From: JABABV01 sp965222755 | GTDB taxonomy: Bacteria; Bacillota_I; Bacilli_A; Mycoplasmatales; JABABV01 | Length of the DNA: 64,000 nt | Assembly: GCA_965222755.1 (NCBI GenBank) | Contig: CBDCUK010000001.1 | Coordinates: 695,389 to 759,388 of the forward strand | Direction of reading: 5' to 3' | In this document: positions 11,872-21,246 of the stretch, in pieces | Position numbering within the stretch: position 1 is the stretch's first letter | Layout: each line of letters begins with the position of its first letter | The notes under the pieces: model-generated | Database searches by the model: none | Seen by the model: only the letters and a program-made list of their open reading frames with translations | What the model was told of the DNA's origin: nothing | Program-made: the position numbers and the translations under genes

Positions 11872-12255
11872 TTATAAATATTGAATAATTTTGGTTTTAA
11901 TTTCATCAAAATTATTCTTAATAACTTTGTTGTCATCTTGATAATAAGGAACGATATGAATATGAGTGTGCATCACTTGTTGATCAGCATCAGCTCCATT
12001 ATTAACATGTAATTGATAACTAGTAGCTGATAGAGCTTTCATAACTTGATTGGCAAGTTTGATAGCAATTGAAAATAAAGGGTCTATTTCAGCTTGTTTA
12101 ATAGTTATTAGGTTTCTACTATAATGTTTTGGAATCACTAAGAAATGACCTGTGTTTTTAGGGTTTATGTCTAAAATAGCAATATAATTAGCGTCTTCAT
12201 AAATTTTATGAGCTGGAATATCGCCATTTATGATTTTAGAAAAAATGTTTTCCAT
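11872..12255 (-). CDS. hinT: HIT-family protein (HinT)
   Basis: 127 residues from the ATG at 12255; a TTG at 12261, directly after the upstream stop, is the alternative start. It is a histidine-triad nucleotide hydrolase: FSKIINGDIPAHKIYED at the N-terminus and the triad MHTHIHIVPYY near the C-terminus. HinT proteins cleave adenosine phosphoramidates. It is the last gene after two large lipoproteins. In Mycoplasma hominis HinT is encoded with, and binds, membrane proteins P60 and P80; the same arrangement here suggests the same complex. The usual zinc-binding Cys pair of some HIT proteins is absent (IFSKI instead of IFCKI). Confidence 0.92.
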   Translation of the reverse strand: MENIFSKIINGDIPAHKIYEDANYIAILDINPKNTGHFLVIPKHYSRNLITIKQAEIDPLFSIAIKLANQVMKALSATSYQLHVNNGADADQQVMHTHIHIVPYYQDDNKVIKNNFDEIKTKIIQYL

Positions 12256-12261
12256 TATCAA

Positions 12262-13641
12262 TTAGTTGTCTTTCCCTGTTCCGGCAGGTTGAATTTTCTT
12301 AACGTCATCATTTTTAACATCGATGTAATAGCGAGTTTGATATAAACTCAGAGCATCAGTTTCAATCTTAGATGATAATTGTAATTCAACGTATTGTTTT
12401 AAGTTTTTATTAGTTGTTATTTCTGATGAAAGAGAGTATTGACCAAATGGTAATCCTGAAGTTGCATCAGCATACATATTAGCGACTTTCATATTATAGT
12501 AAACATGAAAAGCTGCTTTTTTACCTTGAACATAGATTTTTTGAGTTTTATCTTGTGTTCCATCAGGTTTAGTTTTATATGTAAATAATAAATTATTTTT
12601 AGAAATGTCGGCTTTTTGATCAGCTTGAGTATAATTGAATAAAGCCGAAGTAGAAGCGTCATCTCCTAATTTATCGCCTAAATATTTCATCCCCTGATAA
12701 TTATATAGGTGATTAAACATTGATAATGAAGTATCTGATGTAAATGATGCTGCATTAGGCGCTATTCCTAAACTTGATAATTTATATTTAGGAGCATCAG
12801 TTTCAGTATTGTAATAAAGAATATTATCTTTACTACTATTGTCTTGTAATTTACCAAATCATTTGTTTCAGACATCTGATTTAGCAATTGTACCATCAGT
12901 TGAATTTTTAATAACAGTTTGTGTTAAACCTTCTAATTCTTGAGAATCTGTATCTTTAGTATTATCGATACTTCAAACCATTGAAGGCTTATATTGTTGA
13001 ATAGCTTGTGCTAAATATGAATTACTATAAATTGAATTATAAGATTTTAAATCATTTAAATAGTACATATCAATCATTTGTTTATTAATAGTTATACGTA
13101 CATTTTGATTAAGATTATAATAAATATTTAAAATTTCAATGATTTGTGTAGGACTTATAATTGTTCCATTATCAACAGCAGTCCCATTTAAAACAGAATG
13201 TAAATTCTGTGTATTTAAAAATTTTAAAGCTGGAGCATATTGTAATTTATAAGTTGATCAATCTCTAGTTTTAATCAGGTTGATATAAATATCACTCGCT
13301 GATGTTTGATAGTTCTTTGATTGATTAGCTGCATTTCATAAATTATTTAATAATAAATATTCTTTCATAGCAACATAACTATTTGTCGTAAGGTCATTTA
13401 ATGAGTTAACCTTGTGTGCTCCTGTTGTTGTTGTATCATTTGATTTATATAAATCATTAGCAACACCAGTATAATAAAGTTCTTTTATTTCATCAGAACC
13501 ATATTGAGATACTCAATGTCCGTCTTCAGCATTTAAACTTCCTGAAGAACCACAACTTATAGTAGATAGTCCAATAGCACTTACAGAAGTAAAACTAGCA
13601 AATACTACTAATAGTTTTTTTAAAGAATTCTTGTTTTTCAT
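12262..13641 (-). CDS. Lipoprotein, P60-like partner of HinT
   Basis: 459 residues. The signal peptide ends in a lipobox, SAIGLSTISCGSSG (lipidated Cys near 30), so it is anchored outside the membrane. The rest is soluble and rich in Asn, Ser, Tyr and Lys with no domain I can name; the C-terminal half has HVYYNMKVANMYADATSG and ends in Asp/Lys-rich sequence. RBS AAGGAG precedes the ATG. It lies 10 nt after the first lipoprotein and abuts hinT. The call P60-like rests on this order and size, matching the P80/P60/HinT operons of other Mollicutes, not on residue-level identity. Confidence 0.65.
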
Positions 13642-13651
13642 TTCTATCTCC

Positions 13652-15349
13652 TTATAAGTTTCCGATTTCTGGAATAAAATCTTTTAATTGTGCTGCGATT
13701 GTTGTTGTATCTGCTCATTTTGTATTTCATTGAATTTCAGAATTATTATTATTTTGGATAAAAGTTTCATTACCACTAATAAAGCTTTGCACATTAGTTA
13801 GAATGTCAGATAAAATATTTGTATTAATTAATACTGAACTATATTTATCATATTCATCACCAGATAAAATTGAATCTGAATCATTATTTTTAGATTGAGA
13901 ATCTTTAACTATATTTAAAGCATTCATTTCAAATCAAAATTTTGATGAACCCATTCAAGTATTAAATTTATCTAAAATACCATAATTGATATTAGCACTA
14001 TTTCCTGAATTAGCATTGTTAACTTTTTGATTTAAATCACTTTGAATCATCGTGATTGGATTATCTTGAGTATTAAAGAAGTGGAATCCATCTTTACTTA
14101 TCATTGCATTAATATTTGATCTACCAGTAACAGAATAATAATTGGCAAATCCTTTGAAATTTGCAGCTACACTATTAGCTATTTTTTGTTTTAGAGCGTC
14201 TCCGTTAGTTTTATCATCTAAAACTTTTCAATTAATATTATTGAATTTAGGCCCACTTGTTCCTCAAGCCCCACTATCAGTTAAAATAGTTTTAAAACTT
14301 GTTAATGTAATTGGGAATACAGTTGAATTAGTAGTATCTCCATTAGCTATTTTGTTATACATTCCATCAATGAATCCAGGAACATAACCACTTTTTAGAA
14401 GATTAACATTTCCTAAATAACCATTTTTGGTAGCAGAACCAGTATCTTCACTATAACTTTTAGAGATACTTGCTAAATCTTGTTTTGGATCACTTAAAGC
14501 ATTTAATGTATTGTACATTGATTCAATATCTGCTGTTGCCATTGCTGGTTCCTGACCAAAATTATTAGCACCAGAAGTTGGAAATCACTGAAATTTTACA
14601 AGAGAATGTTGTACAGACACAGGTAAGCTTACTATGTTATAAATATAAAATGCTTTTATTCCATTTTCATTCATTACATAATGTTCACCATTACTTAACG
14701 GCACACTTGATGTAAAGTTATTTATGATATCATCGGCTGTTAATATTACTGTTGATGAATTTTTAACTTGATCATAAGTAATACCAGGTAAATTACTTTT
14801 TTTAGACGAAGTATCTTTTCAATGATTAATTAAATTAATACCTTTGATTGTAAAAGTTAAACCATCTGTATATTGAGTTTTAATTTGAGCTATACTTTTA
14901 GTTTCCATTGTATATCCAAAATCACTTTTTACAGTGCTCTCAATTGCAGCAGTTATTAAACTATCTACATAATCACTATTACTTGTATAACCTTTGCTTT
15001 TTAATGATTTTTCTCATTTACTTTTTCAATCATGACCATATTGTTTTTTAAAACTTTTAATTTGATCTTTTAATTTATCTTGAGCATCATCTTTATAAGC
15101 GTTGAATTCATCACTAGTATGATTACTTTTAAATAGTAAATTGATTGAGTCATTATAAATAACCCCATCAGTTTTACTAAATTGTCCACTATCTTTTTTA
15201 ATATCGTTGATAAAGTCCCTCATGCTTACTTTAGGTCCATTGTTTCAGTCAAAAGCATCTGTATTCTTTGAACTTCCACAACTTACTAAAGCAAATGATG
15301 AAGAAGCGAGGCTTATTAAGCCTATTGATTTAATTAATTTCTTTTTCAT
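13652..15349 (-). CDS. Lipoprotein, P80-like partner of HinT (possible PrsA/SurA-like foldase)
   Basis: 565 residues; the signal peptide has lipobox SSFALVSCGSS (Cys near 24). The N-terminal part is helical and charged (KDDAQDKLKDQIKSFKKQYG), as in SurA/PrsA-type extracytoplasmic chaperones. Around residue 330, GYLGNVNLLKSGYVPGFIDG recalls the parvulin strand-helix of PrsA (G-x-LG ... V-x-x-F). It is the first gene of a three-gene operon with a second lipoprotein and hinT, which points to the P80 component. A GGAG lies about 17 nt upstream of the chosen ATG, a rather long spacing, so the start could shift slightly. Confidence 0.65.
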
Positions 15350-15426
15350 AATTCTTAGTTTATTTTACTCCTTTATATTTATAGTATGACTATTATTAAT
15401 TATATATATTTTTGAAAAAAAAGAAA

Positions 15427-15476
15427 GTAAAAGTGTTATTTTTAAGAAGTTCGATTCTTAAAAATAACACTTTTTC
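15427..15476 (-). terminator. Terminator overlapping the sigH stop
   Basis: A 20-bp perfect inverted repeat (AAAAGTGTTATTTTTAAGAA and complement) around GTTCGA. One arm codes for the last residues of sigH and the stop codon sits in the hairpin. Its T runs suit both strands. Confidence 0.85.
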
Positions 15477-16020
15477 GTAATTTTCTTTTTGCTCTTTGGA
15501 GAGCATTATCTACTGTTTTATAAGATATATTCAATAATTTTGATATTTTAACAATTTTTTCCCCTTGAAAATGCATTGTAAAAACTTGTTTTTCCAATTT
15601 TGATAATTTAATATCATTTATATAATCTTGTAAATCAAAATCATTTAGTTCTAAATTGCTTTGATAAGAAATAGATTTGATTTTGTCTAAGTTAAAATAA
15701 TTATGCATTGCATCTTTTTTAGGAGGAATCATTTTCTTAATTTGTTCGTTTAGACGGAATTTTAAATAATTATTTAAATAAGTTTTAAAAGACGCCCCTT
15801 TAGGATTGTTAAAATCATAAGATTTAATTATATGAATAAATGAGATTTCTGTTAACAAATAAATCTCATTATAATTGATAAATTTATGATATTTATTGTA
15901 TGCCATTTTTGTATGAATTTCCAAAGTATTCCAAAAGATTTTTTTTAATTTAGAAAAAGAATAAAAAGCCTGAGTTTTTTGATAATCATCTACTAATATA
16001 TTAATAGATTTATTTATCAT
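15442..16020 (-). CDS. sigH: Sigma-70 family factor, SigH-like
   Basis: 192 residues. Region 2-like sequence lies near residues 40-95 (FIHIIKSYDFNNPKGASFKTY). Region 4 near 135-185 reads LSKLEKQVFTMHFQGEKIVK then the helix-turn-helix ISKLLNISYKTVDNALQRAK; KTVDNALQRAKRKLRK strongly resembles the end of Bacillus SigH. The gene order cysS-rlmB-sigH is that of Bacillus (cysS-mrnC-rlmB-rae1-sigH) with two genes missing. Most Mollicutes rely on one main sigma factor, so this is an alternative factor whose regulon is unknown. RBS AAGAGGAG lies a little far (about 15 nt) from the ATG. Confidence 0.85.
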   Translation of the reverse strand: MINKSINILVDDYQKTQAFYSFSKLKKIFWNTLEIHTKMAYNKYHKFINYNEIYLLTEISFIHIIKSYDFNNPKGASFKTYLNNYLKFRLNEQIKKMIPPKKDAMHNYFNLDKIKSISYQSNLELNDFDLQDYINDIKLSKLEKQVFTMHFQGEKIVKISKLLNISYKTVDNALQRAKRKLRKSVIFKNRTS

Positions 16021-16047
16021 AAGTTAAAAATATTTCTCCTCTTTTTA

Positions 16048-16767
16048 TTAAATTAATCCCTTTATTTTATAAGATAATATGCCAGCAGCACAAGCAGCGT
16101 TTAAAGATTGAACTTTACCACTCATATGAATTTTTACTTTGATATCAATTTTTTTCATTAAATTATGAGATATCCCGCGACCCTCACTACCAATTATTAA
16201 ACAAATGGGCATATCATAATTATATTTTTTTAAGTCTTGTGAATCTTCATCTAGGGAAGATCCAACAATTCAATAACCCATTTTTTTCAATTCTTCACAA
16301 CTACGAGATAAATTTGTGACTTCGATTAAATTGACACTATACATTGCTCCAGTAGAAACTTTAGCTATAGTAGCATTTGGTTTTACTTGACGGTTTTTAC
16401 TATAAATTAGAGCTTGAGCACCAACAGCATCAGCAACTCTTAAAATAGCACCGAAATTATGTGGATCTGTAATTGAGTCCAGCATAATTACAAAAGGATT
16501 TTTTTGATCATTTTTTTCAAGTTTAGATAAAGTATAGATTGGTGGAATTTTTACTTCAGCAATATAATTTTGATGATTAGCATTTTTGCTTAACGAATCT
16601 AGTTCTAATTTAGTTTTATAAATTATTGGAATATTTTTATTTTTGGCATCTTTTAAAAATGAATCATTTTTTGAATTATTAATAGTATAAATTGAATAAA
16701 TAAACTTCGGATTGGCATGTAAAATTAAATTTAGTGTATTTTTTCCATAAATTAGTATTTTTTCCAT
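16048..16767 (-). CDS. rlmB: TrmH/SpoU-family 23S rRNA (guanosine-2'-O) methyltransferase (RlmB)
   Basis: 239 residues. It has the three SPOUT motifs: MLDSITDPHNFGAILRVADA (motif 1), LIIGSEGRGIS (motif 2) and SLNAACAAGILSYKI (motif 3), forming the knotted SAM site. The N-terminal substrate-binding domain is short but present. It 2'-O-methylates a guanosine of 23S rRNA. It starts 6 nt after cysS and ends 27 nt before sigH, in the Firmicutes order. Confidence 0.92.
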
Positions 16768-16773
16768 AAATTA

Positions 16774-18114
16774 TTAAAGTATTCCTTTTTTTGATAATAT
16801 GATTCTGATTTGATCAGCTTTATCATATTCTTGGTTTTTTTTATGTCTATTTCAGTCATTTAATAAGACTAAATCGTCCTCGTTAAGAGTTTGTAAATCT
16901 AGATGAAATCCTAAAATTTCAATCATCTTTGTGGTTATTTGTCATATTTTAGCAATTAATGAAGTTTTTTCAAGTTTATTTAAAGTCTTTATATTATTTT
17001 CAATGACGCTAATTGCATTAGCAGTATTTAAATCATTTTCTAAAAATGTAATAAATTTTTTCCAATTTAAATCATCCAAATTTTGATAATCATAATTATC
17101 TAAATTAATTTCATTTATTTGTAATTCATTATATTTTCTTTGAAGTTGTGTTTTTCACTTTAAAATATTTTTTTCAGCATTAATAAAACTATCATTATTA
17201 ATGTTTATCGGCGAACGATAATGATTATTTAGAATAATAAATTTTAAAGCATCAACACTAAATTTTTCCACAATATCTTTTAATAATAAAGTATTACCTA
17301 AAGATTTTGACATTTTAACATTATTAATATTTAGTTGACCATTATGAATTCAAACTTTACTTAAAGGTTTTTTATTTAAAGCGATTCATTGGATTCTTTC
17401 ATTTTCATGATGTGGAAATTTTAAATCAACTCCACCAGCATGAATATCTATCGTATTGTTATTAAATAATTTTTGATTAAAAACAACACATTCTGTATGT
17501 CATCCAGGACGACCTTTTCCTCATGGAGAATCTCAGGTTATTCCAATATTAGTATTTTTTCATAAGACAAAGTCCTTGTGGTTACGTTTTGAATTTGGAG
17601 GGGACTCACTTATAATATCGCTATTTTTTTCAGTTTTTCCTTTATTTAAATTAATAATCTTACCGTATTGATCAATATTTTTTACCACATCAAAATAAAC
17701 ATTACCTTTTTCAACATAGGCATTTTTAGTTTTTATTAATTCTTTAATTGCAGTAATAATATCTTCAATATAATCAGTTACTCTTGGTTGGGAAGTCGGT
17801 TTTAAAATTCGTAATCTTTTAATATCTTGATTATAAGCTTGAATATAAAAAGTGGTTATTTCAATTTCACTAATTTTATTTTTTCGAGCTTGCTCAATGA
17901 TTTTATCATCAATATCAGTGAAGTTATGAACATAATTTACTTGATAGCCTTGTAATTTTAACAAGCGATTTAAGACATCAAAATTAATTAAAGGGCGTGC
18001 GTTACCAATGTGAATGTAGTTGTAAACAGTTGGACCACATAAATAAAAATTTAGTTGTTTTTTATTAGGTGAAATCTCTTTTTTACTATCACTTAACGAA
18101 TCTCATAAAAACAT
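16774..18114 (-). CDS. cysS: Cysteinyl-tRNA synthetase
   Basis: 446 residues, close to the family length. Class I signatures: CGPTVYNYIHIGNARP (HIGH motif as HIGN, with the zinc-binding Cys at its start) and KMSKSLGNTLLL. TDIDDKIIEQARKNK and GRPGWHTECVV fit the family, the latter providing zinc ligands. It charges tRNA-Cys in the cytosol. It is the first gene of the cysS-rlmB-sigH group. Several Trp codons are TGA. Confidence 0.96.
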
Positions 18115-18213
18115 ATTTTTTGACTCCCTAAATATTTACTAAAATTTAATTATTAATTTGTAAAAAGTTGATTTTAAAACGATTATACACATAAACTCCG
18201 TGATAAACAAGAG

Positions 18214-18879
18214 TTATTTTATTTTGTGGATTCTTTTTAGAGCGATTATTAGTGATTCATAATTATGAACCATTAATATATATTTATTATTGAAGTGATT
18301 TGCTGACTTAATAATAACTTTATTTTTATGAACATTAATTTGATTTTCAGTTTCATTATTTAAAAAAATACTTTTTTCGATTGCGTCATTAACAAAAACA
18401 ATTCTTTTGTTAGTAATATAAATATTACCAAATCATGAGGGTGATTTTAGAAACTTGTATTTACTATGATGACTAATAATATTTAAACGACTTTTCAAAA
18501 ATTGAAAATAAATTTTTTCCATTTTTAATTTTTGAAAATTACCAATTTGAGTTTTCAGAGGTCTGATTTTATTAAATTGATTTTCATATAGTTTAATAAT
18601 ATTTTCATATGCATAATAATCTAGATTAATTTTTAATTCATTAATAATTTTTGAAATATCTTTTAATCTTTTGCTACTGTAATTTTGATTAATGTTAAAA
18701 TATTTTACAAAACAATTAAAAATATAATCATCAATGTAGGATTTTTTATATTTTTTATAAAACTGCTCAAGGTCACGGTATTTAATATTACTAATATTTT
18801 TATAAGTTATTTTTTTATTAATTTCTTTATACATTAAATAATATTTAAAGTTCAAATTAATTCTGTGTGTTAGCAACAT
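18214..18879 (-). CDS. Hypothetical protein with a possible PH/GRAM-like C-terminal region
   Basis: 221 residues, Lys/Asn/Tyr-rich, no signal peptide and no TM segment. The first 150 residues are helical and strongly basic. From about residue 150, SPSWFGNIYITNKRIVFVND resembles the first strands of GRAM or bacterial PH-like domains, where 'G.lyiTnkRiiF' is typical. I do not recognise the gene otherwise. The start is supported by RBS TTAGGAGG. It lies between the tRNA cluster terminator and cysS; 100 nt separate it from cysS, in which I see nothing. Confidence 0.7.
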
Positions 18880-18936
18880 TGCAGCCTCCTAATTACTATT
18901 TTCCCATATTTTCTTAGATTTATTATGAAAAGTAAT

Positions 18937-18967
18937 AAAAAAAACACTTTTAAAAAAAGTGTTTTTG
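18937..18967 (-). terminator. Terminator of the tRNA cluster
   Basis: Arms AACACTTTT and AAAAGTGTT with an A-rich loop, followed on the minus strand by a T run, just after tRNA-Phe. Confidence 0.8.
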
Positions 18968-18988
18968 GTCAACATTTATTGATATAAA

Positions 18989-19064
18989 TGGTGGTTCAGG
19001 ACGGAATTGAACCGCCGACACAGGGATTTTCAGTCCCTTGCTCTACCGACTGAGCTACTGAACC
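18989..19064 (-). tRNA. tRNA-Phe (GAA), CCA encoded
   Basis: Cloverleaf on the minus strand with acceptor GGTTCAG/CTGAACC, anticodon loop CTGAAAA and GTTCAATTC T-loop. The 3' CCA is genomic. Last of eight co-oriented tRNAs. Confidence 0.96.
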
Positions 19065-19065
19065 A

Positions 19066-19141
19066 TGGCGGTCCTGACGGGACTCGAACCCGCGATCTCC
19101 TCTGTGACAGAGAGGCATGATAACCGCTTCACTACAGGACC
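19066..19141 (-). tRNA. tRNA-Asp (GTC), CCA encoded
   Basis: Acceptor GGTCCTG/CAGGACC, anticodon arm CCTCT-CTGTCAC-AGAGG, discriminator G, genomic CCA. Confidence 0.96.
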
Positions 19142-19144
19142 TAA

Positions 19145-19221
<77 letters not shown>

Positions 19222-19227
19222 ATATAA

Positions 19228-19320
19228 TGGCGGAGGAAGAGGGATTCGAACCCCCGCGCCGATTTCTCGACCTGCCGGTTTTCAAGACCGATCCCTTCAG
19301 CCAGACTTGGGTATTCCTCC
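19228..19320 (-). tRNA. tRNA-Ser (TGA), CCA encoded
   Basis: Class II tRNA with a long variable arm, acceptor GGAGGAA/TTCCTCC, anticodon loop CTTGAAA (TGA), discriminator G. Confidence 0.95.
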
Positions 19321-19321
19321 G

Positions 19322-19398
19322 TGGTGGACCCTACAGGACTCGAACCTGTGACCAACCGGTTATGAGCCGGTGGCTCTAACCAACTGAGCTAAGAGTCC
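19322..19398 (-). tRNA. tRNA-Ile2 (CAT anticodon, lysidine type), CCA encoded
   Basis: Anticodon CAT, but the body (GGACTCTTAGCTCAGTTGG, AGGGTCCA end) matches the Firmicutes tRNA-Ile2 rather than elongator Met. It would need C34 changed to lysidine by TilS. Two other CAT tRNAs flank it, completing the usual trio. Confidence 0.85.
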
Positions 19399-19426
19399 GA
19401 ATAAAAATTCTTGTAGTTTGTCCATA

Positions 19427-19503
19427 TGGTGGCGGGAGAGAGACTTGAACTCTCGACCTTTCGGGTATGAACCGAGTGCTCTAGCCAACTGAGCTACCCC
19501 GCC
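19427..19503 (-). tRNA. Elongator tRNA-Met (CAT), CCA encoded
   Basis: Acceptor GGCGGGG/CCCGCC, anticodon loop TTCATAC, body like Bacillus elongator Met. A normal G1-C72 pair separates it from the initiator. Confidence 0.9.
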
Positions 19504-19504
19504 A

Positions 19505-19580
19505 TGGTGGAGCGGACCAGAATCGAACTGGCGACCTCCTGTGTGCAAGACAGGTGCTCTACCAATTGAGCTACCACCCC
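19505..19580 (-). tRNA. tRNA-Ala (TGC), CCA encoded
   Basis: Anticodon loop CTTGCAC. The acceptor stem has two G-T pairs besides normal pairs (GGGGTGG with CCGCTCC). Confidence 0.95.
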
Positions 19581-19581
19581 A

Positions 19582-19658
19582 TGGTCGGGAAGACAGGATT
19601 CGAACCTGCGACCCCTCGGTCCCAAACCGAGTGCTCTACCAAGCTGAGCCACTTCCCG
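19582..19658 (-). tRNA. tRNA-Pro (TGG), CCA encoded
   Basis: Acceptor CGGGAAG/CTTCCCG, anticodon loop TTTGGGA. First tRNA of the cluster; the order Pro-Ala-Met-Ile-Ser-fMet-Asp-Phe is the usual Gram-positive block. Confidence 0.96.
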
Positions 19659-19695
19659 ATGCACAACAAATAAATTAAATTATTTATGCCCTATC

Positions 19696-19724
19696 ATTAT
19701 ATATTTTTTTTAGAGAAAATACAA
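19696..19724 (-). promoter_or_regulatory. Promoter of the tRNA cluster
   Basis: On the minus strand TTGTAT, exactly 17 nt, TATAAT. The -10 lies 38 nt before tRNA-Pro, a fitting distance for a stable-RNA promoter. Confidence 0.75.
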
Positions 19725-19883
19725 GCACTTTATGAAAAAAAGATACATATTTAGTATTTTTTAAAATTAATAAAAATCTTCAAAGTTACATTTTTATCAA
19801 ATAATAAGATAATATTTAGTGATTATTTTATTTTTAGACTTTATTTATATTACAATTATTAAATAATGGGGGTTATATATAAT

Positions 19884-21242
19884 ATGAAAAATAAATTTCT
19901 CTGAGGTAGTGCATTATCTGGACCTCAAACTGAAGGTAATAGTAGTCAAAATAAATCCGATTCAACATGAGATTATTGATTTAAACATAATCCAGAAAAA
20001 TTTTATCAACAAAAATTTGTAAAAAATGATTTTATTCATAATTATAAAAAAGATATTGATTTCGCTAAACAAGCAAATTTTAATTCTTTAAGAACTTCAA
20101 TCCAATGAACCTTTTTAATCCCGGATGGTAAAAACATTAATCCTGTTGCAGTTGAGTTTTATAATAACATGATTAATTATATGCTTAAATCTGGAATTGA
20201 ACCAATTATTAATCTCTTTCATTTTGATATGCCAATGTGATTAATGAAAATTGGAGGTTGAACTAATAAGTCTAGTATTGAACACTTTGGATATTATGCG
20301 CAGCAATGTTTTAAATTATTTGGTGATCGTGTTAAAAAATGAGCAACGTTCAATGAACCAATAGTTCATGTTGAGTGTCAATATCTTTATCAATATCATT
20401 ACCCTGCTAAAGAAAGTATTAAAGATGCTTTGCAAGCGATGTGAAACACAGTTATGGCTCATAAACAAGCGATTAAAATTTATCGTGAAATGAACAATGA
20501 CGGCATTATCGGGATCATTTTAAATATTAAATTACCAAAAGCTCGAAGTGATAGTGCTGCTGATCAATTAGCTGCAAAGTGAGCTAATATTTGACAAAAT
20601 AGTTATTTTTTAAATGCTTGTGTTAAAGGTAGCATTCCAGAAATGTTGATCAAAGAAGCAAAATTAAAAAATTGATTTTGAGATAGTAGTCCTAAAGAAG
20701 AAAAACTTTTAAAAAAATATCCAGTGGATTTTCTTGGAATTAATTATTATCAGCCTTTAAGAATTAAAGCACCAACTAATAAAATTGAAAAAGAATTACC
20801 GAATCAACTTTATTATAATGATTATCAAAAACCAGGAATTCGGATTAATAAATCTCGGGGATGAGAAATTTATCCTGAAGGAATTTATGAATCATTAATG
20901 CATATTAAAAATAATTATGGTAATTTACCAGTTTATATTGCGGAAAACGGAATCGGGATTGAGGGCGAAAGAAAGACATTAAAAAATAATTCTGATATAG
21001 TAAAAGATGATTATCGCATTAATTTTTTACAAGAACATATTCAGCAAGTTCAAAAAGCGATTAAAGAAGGTAGTAATTGTTTTGGATTTCATATGTGAAC
21101 TTATATTGATAATTGATCTTGATTAAACACTTATAAAAACCGTTATGGGATCGTTTCGCTAAATATCGATAACGGAGAACGCACTCCGAAAAAATCATTT
21201 GCTTGATTTAGAGATTTTATTAAAAAAGAAGGAGAATTATAA
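19884..21242 (+). CDS. GH1 glycoside hydrolase, probable 6-phospho-beta-glucosidase
   Basis: 452 residues. A TIM-barrel GH1 enzyme: N-terminal FLWGSALSGPQTEGN, acid/base TFNEP (Glu158) and nucleophile IAENGIG (Glu354). It also has GWEIYPEGIYESLMHIKN and the tail WTYIDNWSWLNTYKNRYGIV typical of the family. In PTS-using bacteria these enzymes usually split phosphorylated beta-glucosides in the cytosol. Phospho- versus plain beta-glucosidase cannot be settled here. It lies 4 nt before the GH38 gene, so the two share an operon. A GGGGG about 12 nt upstream of the ATG may act as RBS. The 225 nt upstream hold only the tRNA promoter and AT-rich sequence. Confidence 0.9.
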
Positions 21243-21246
21243 AATT

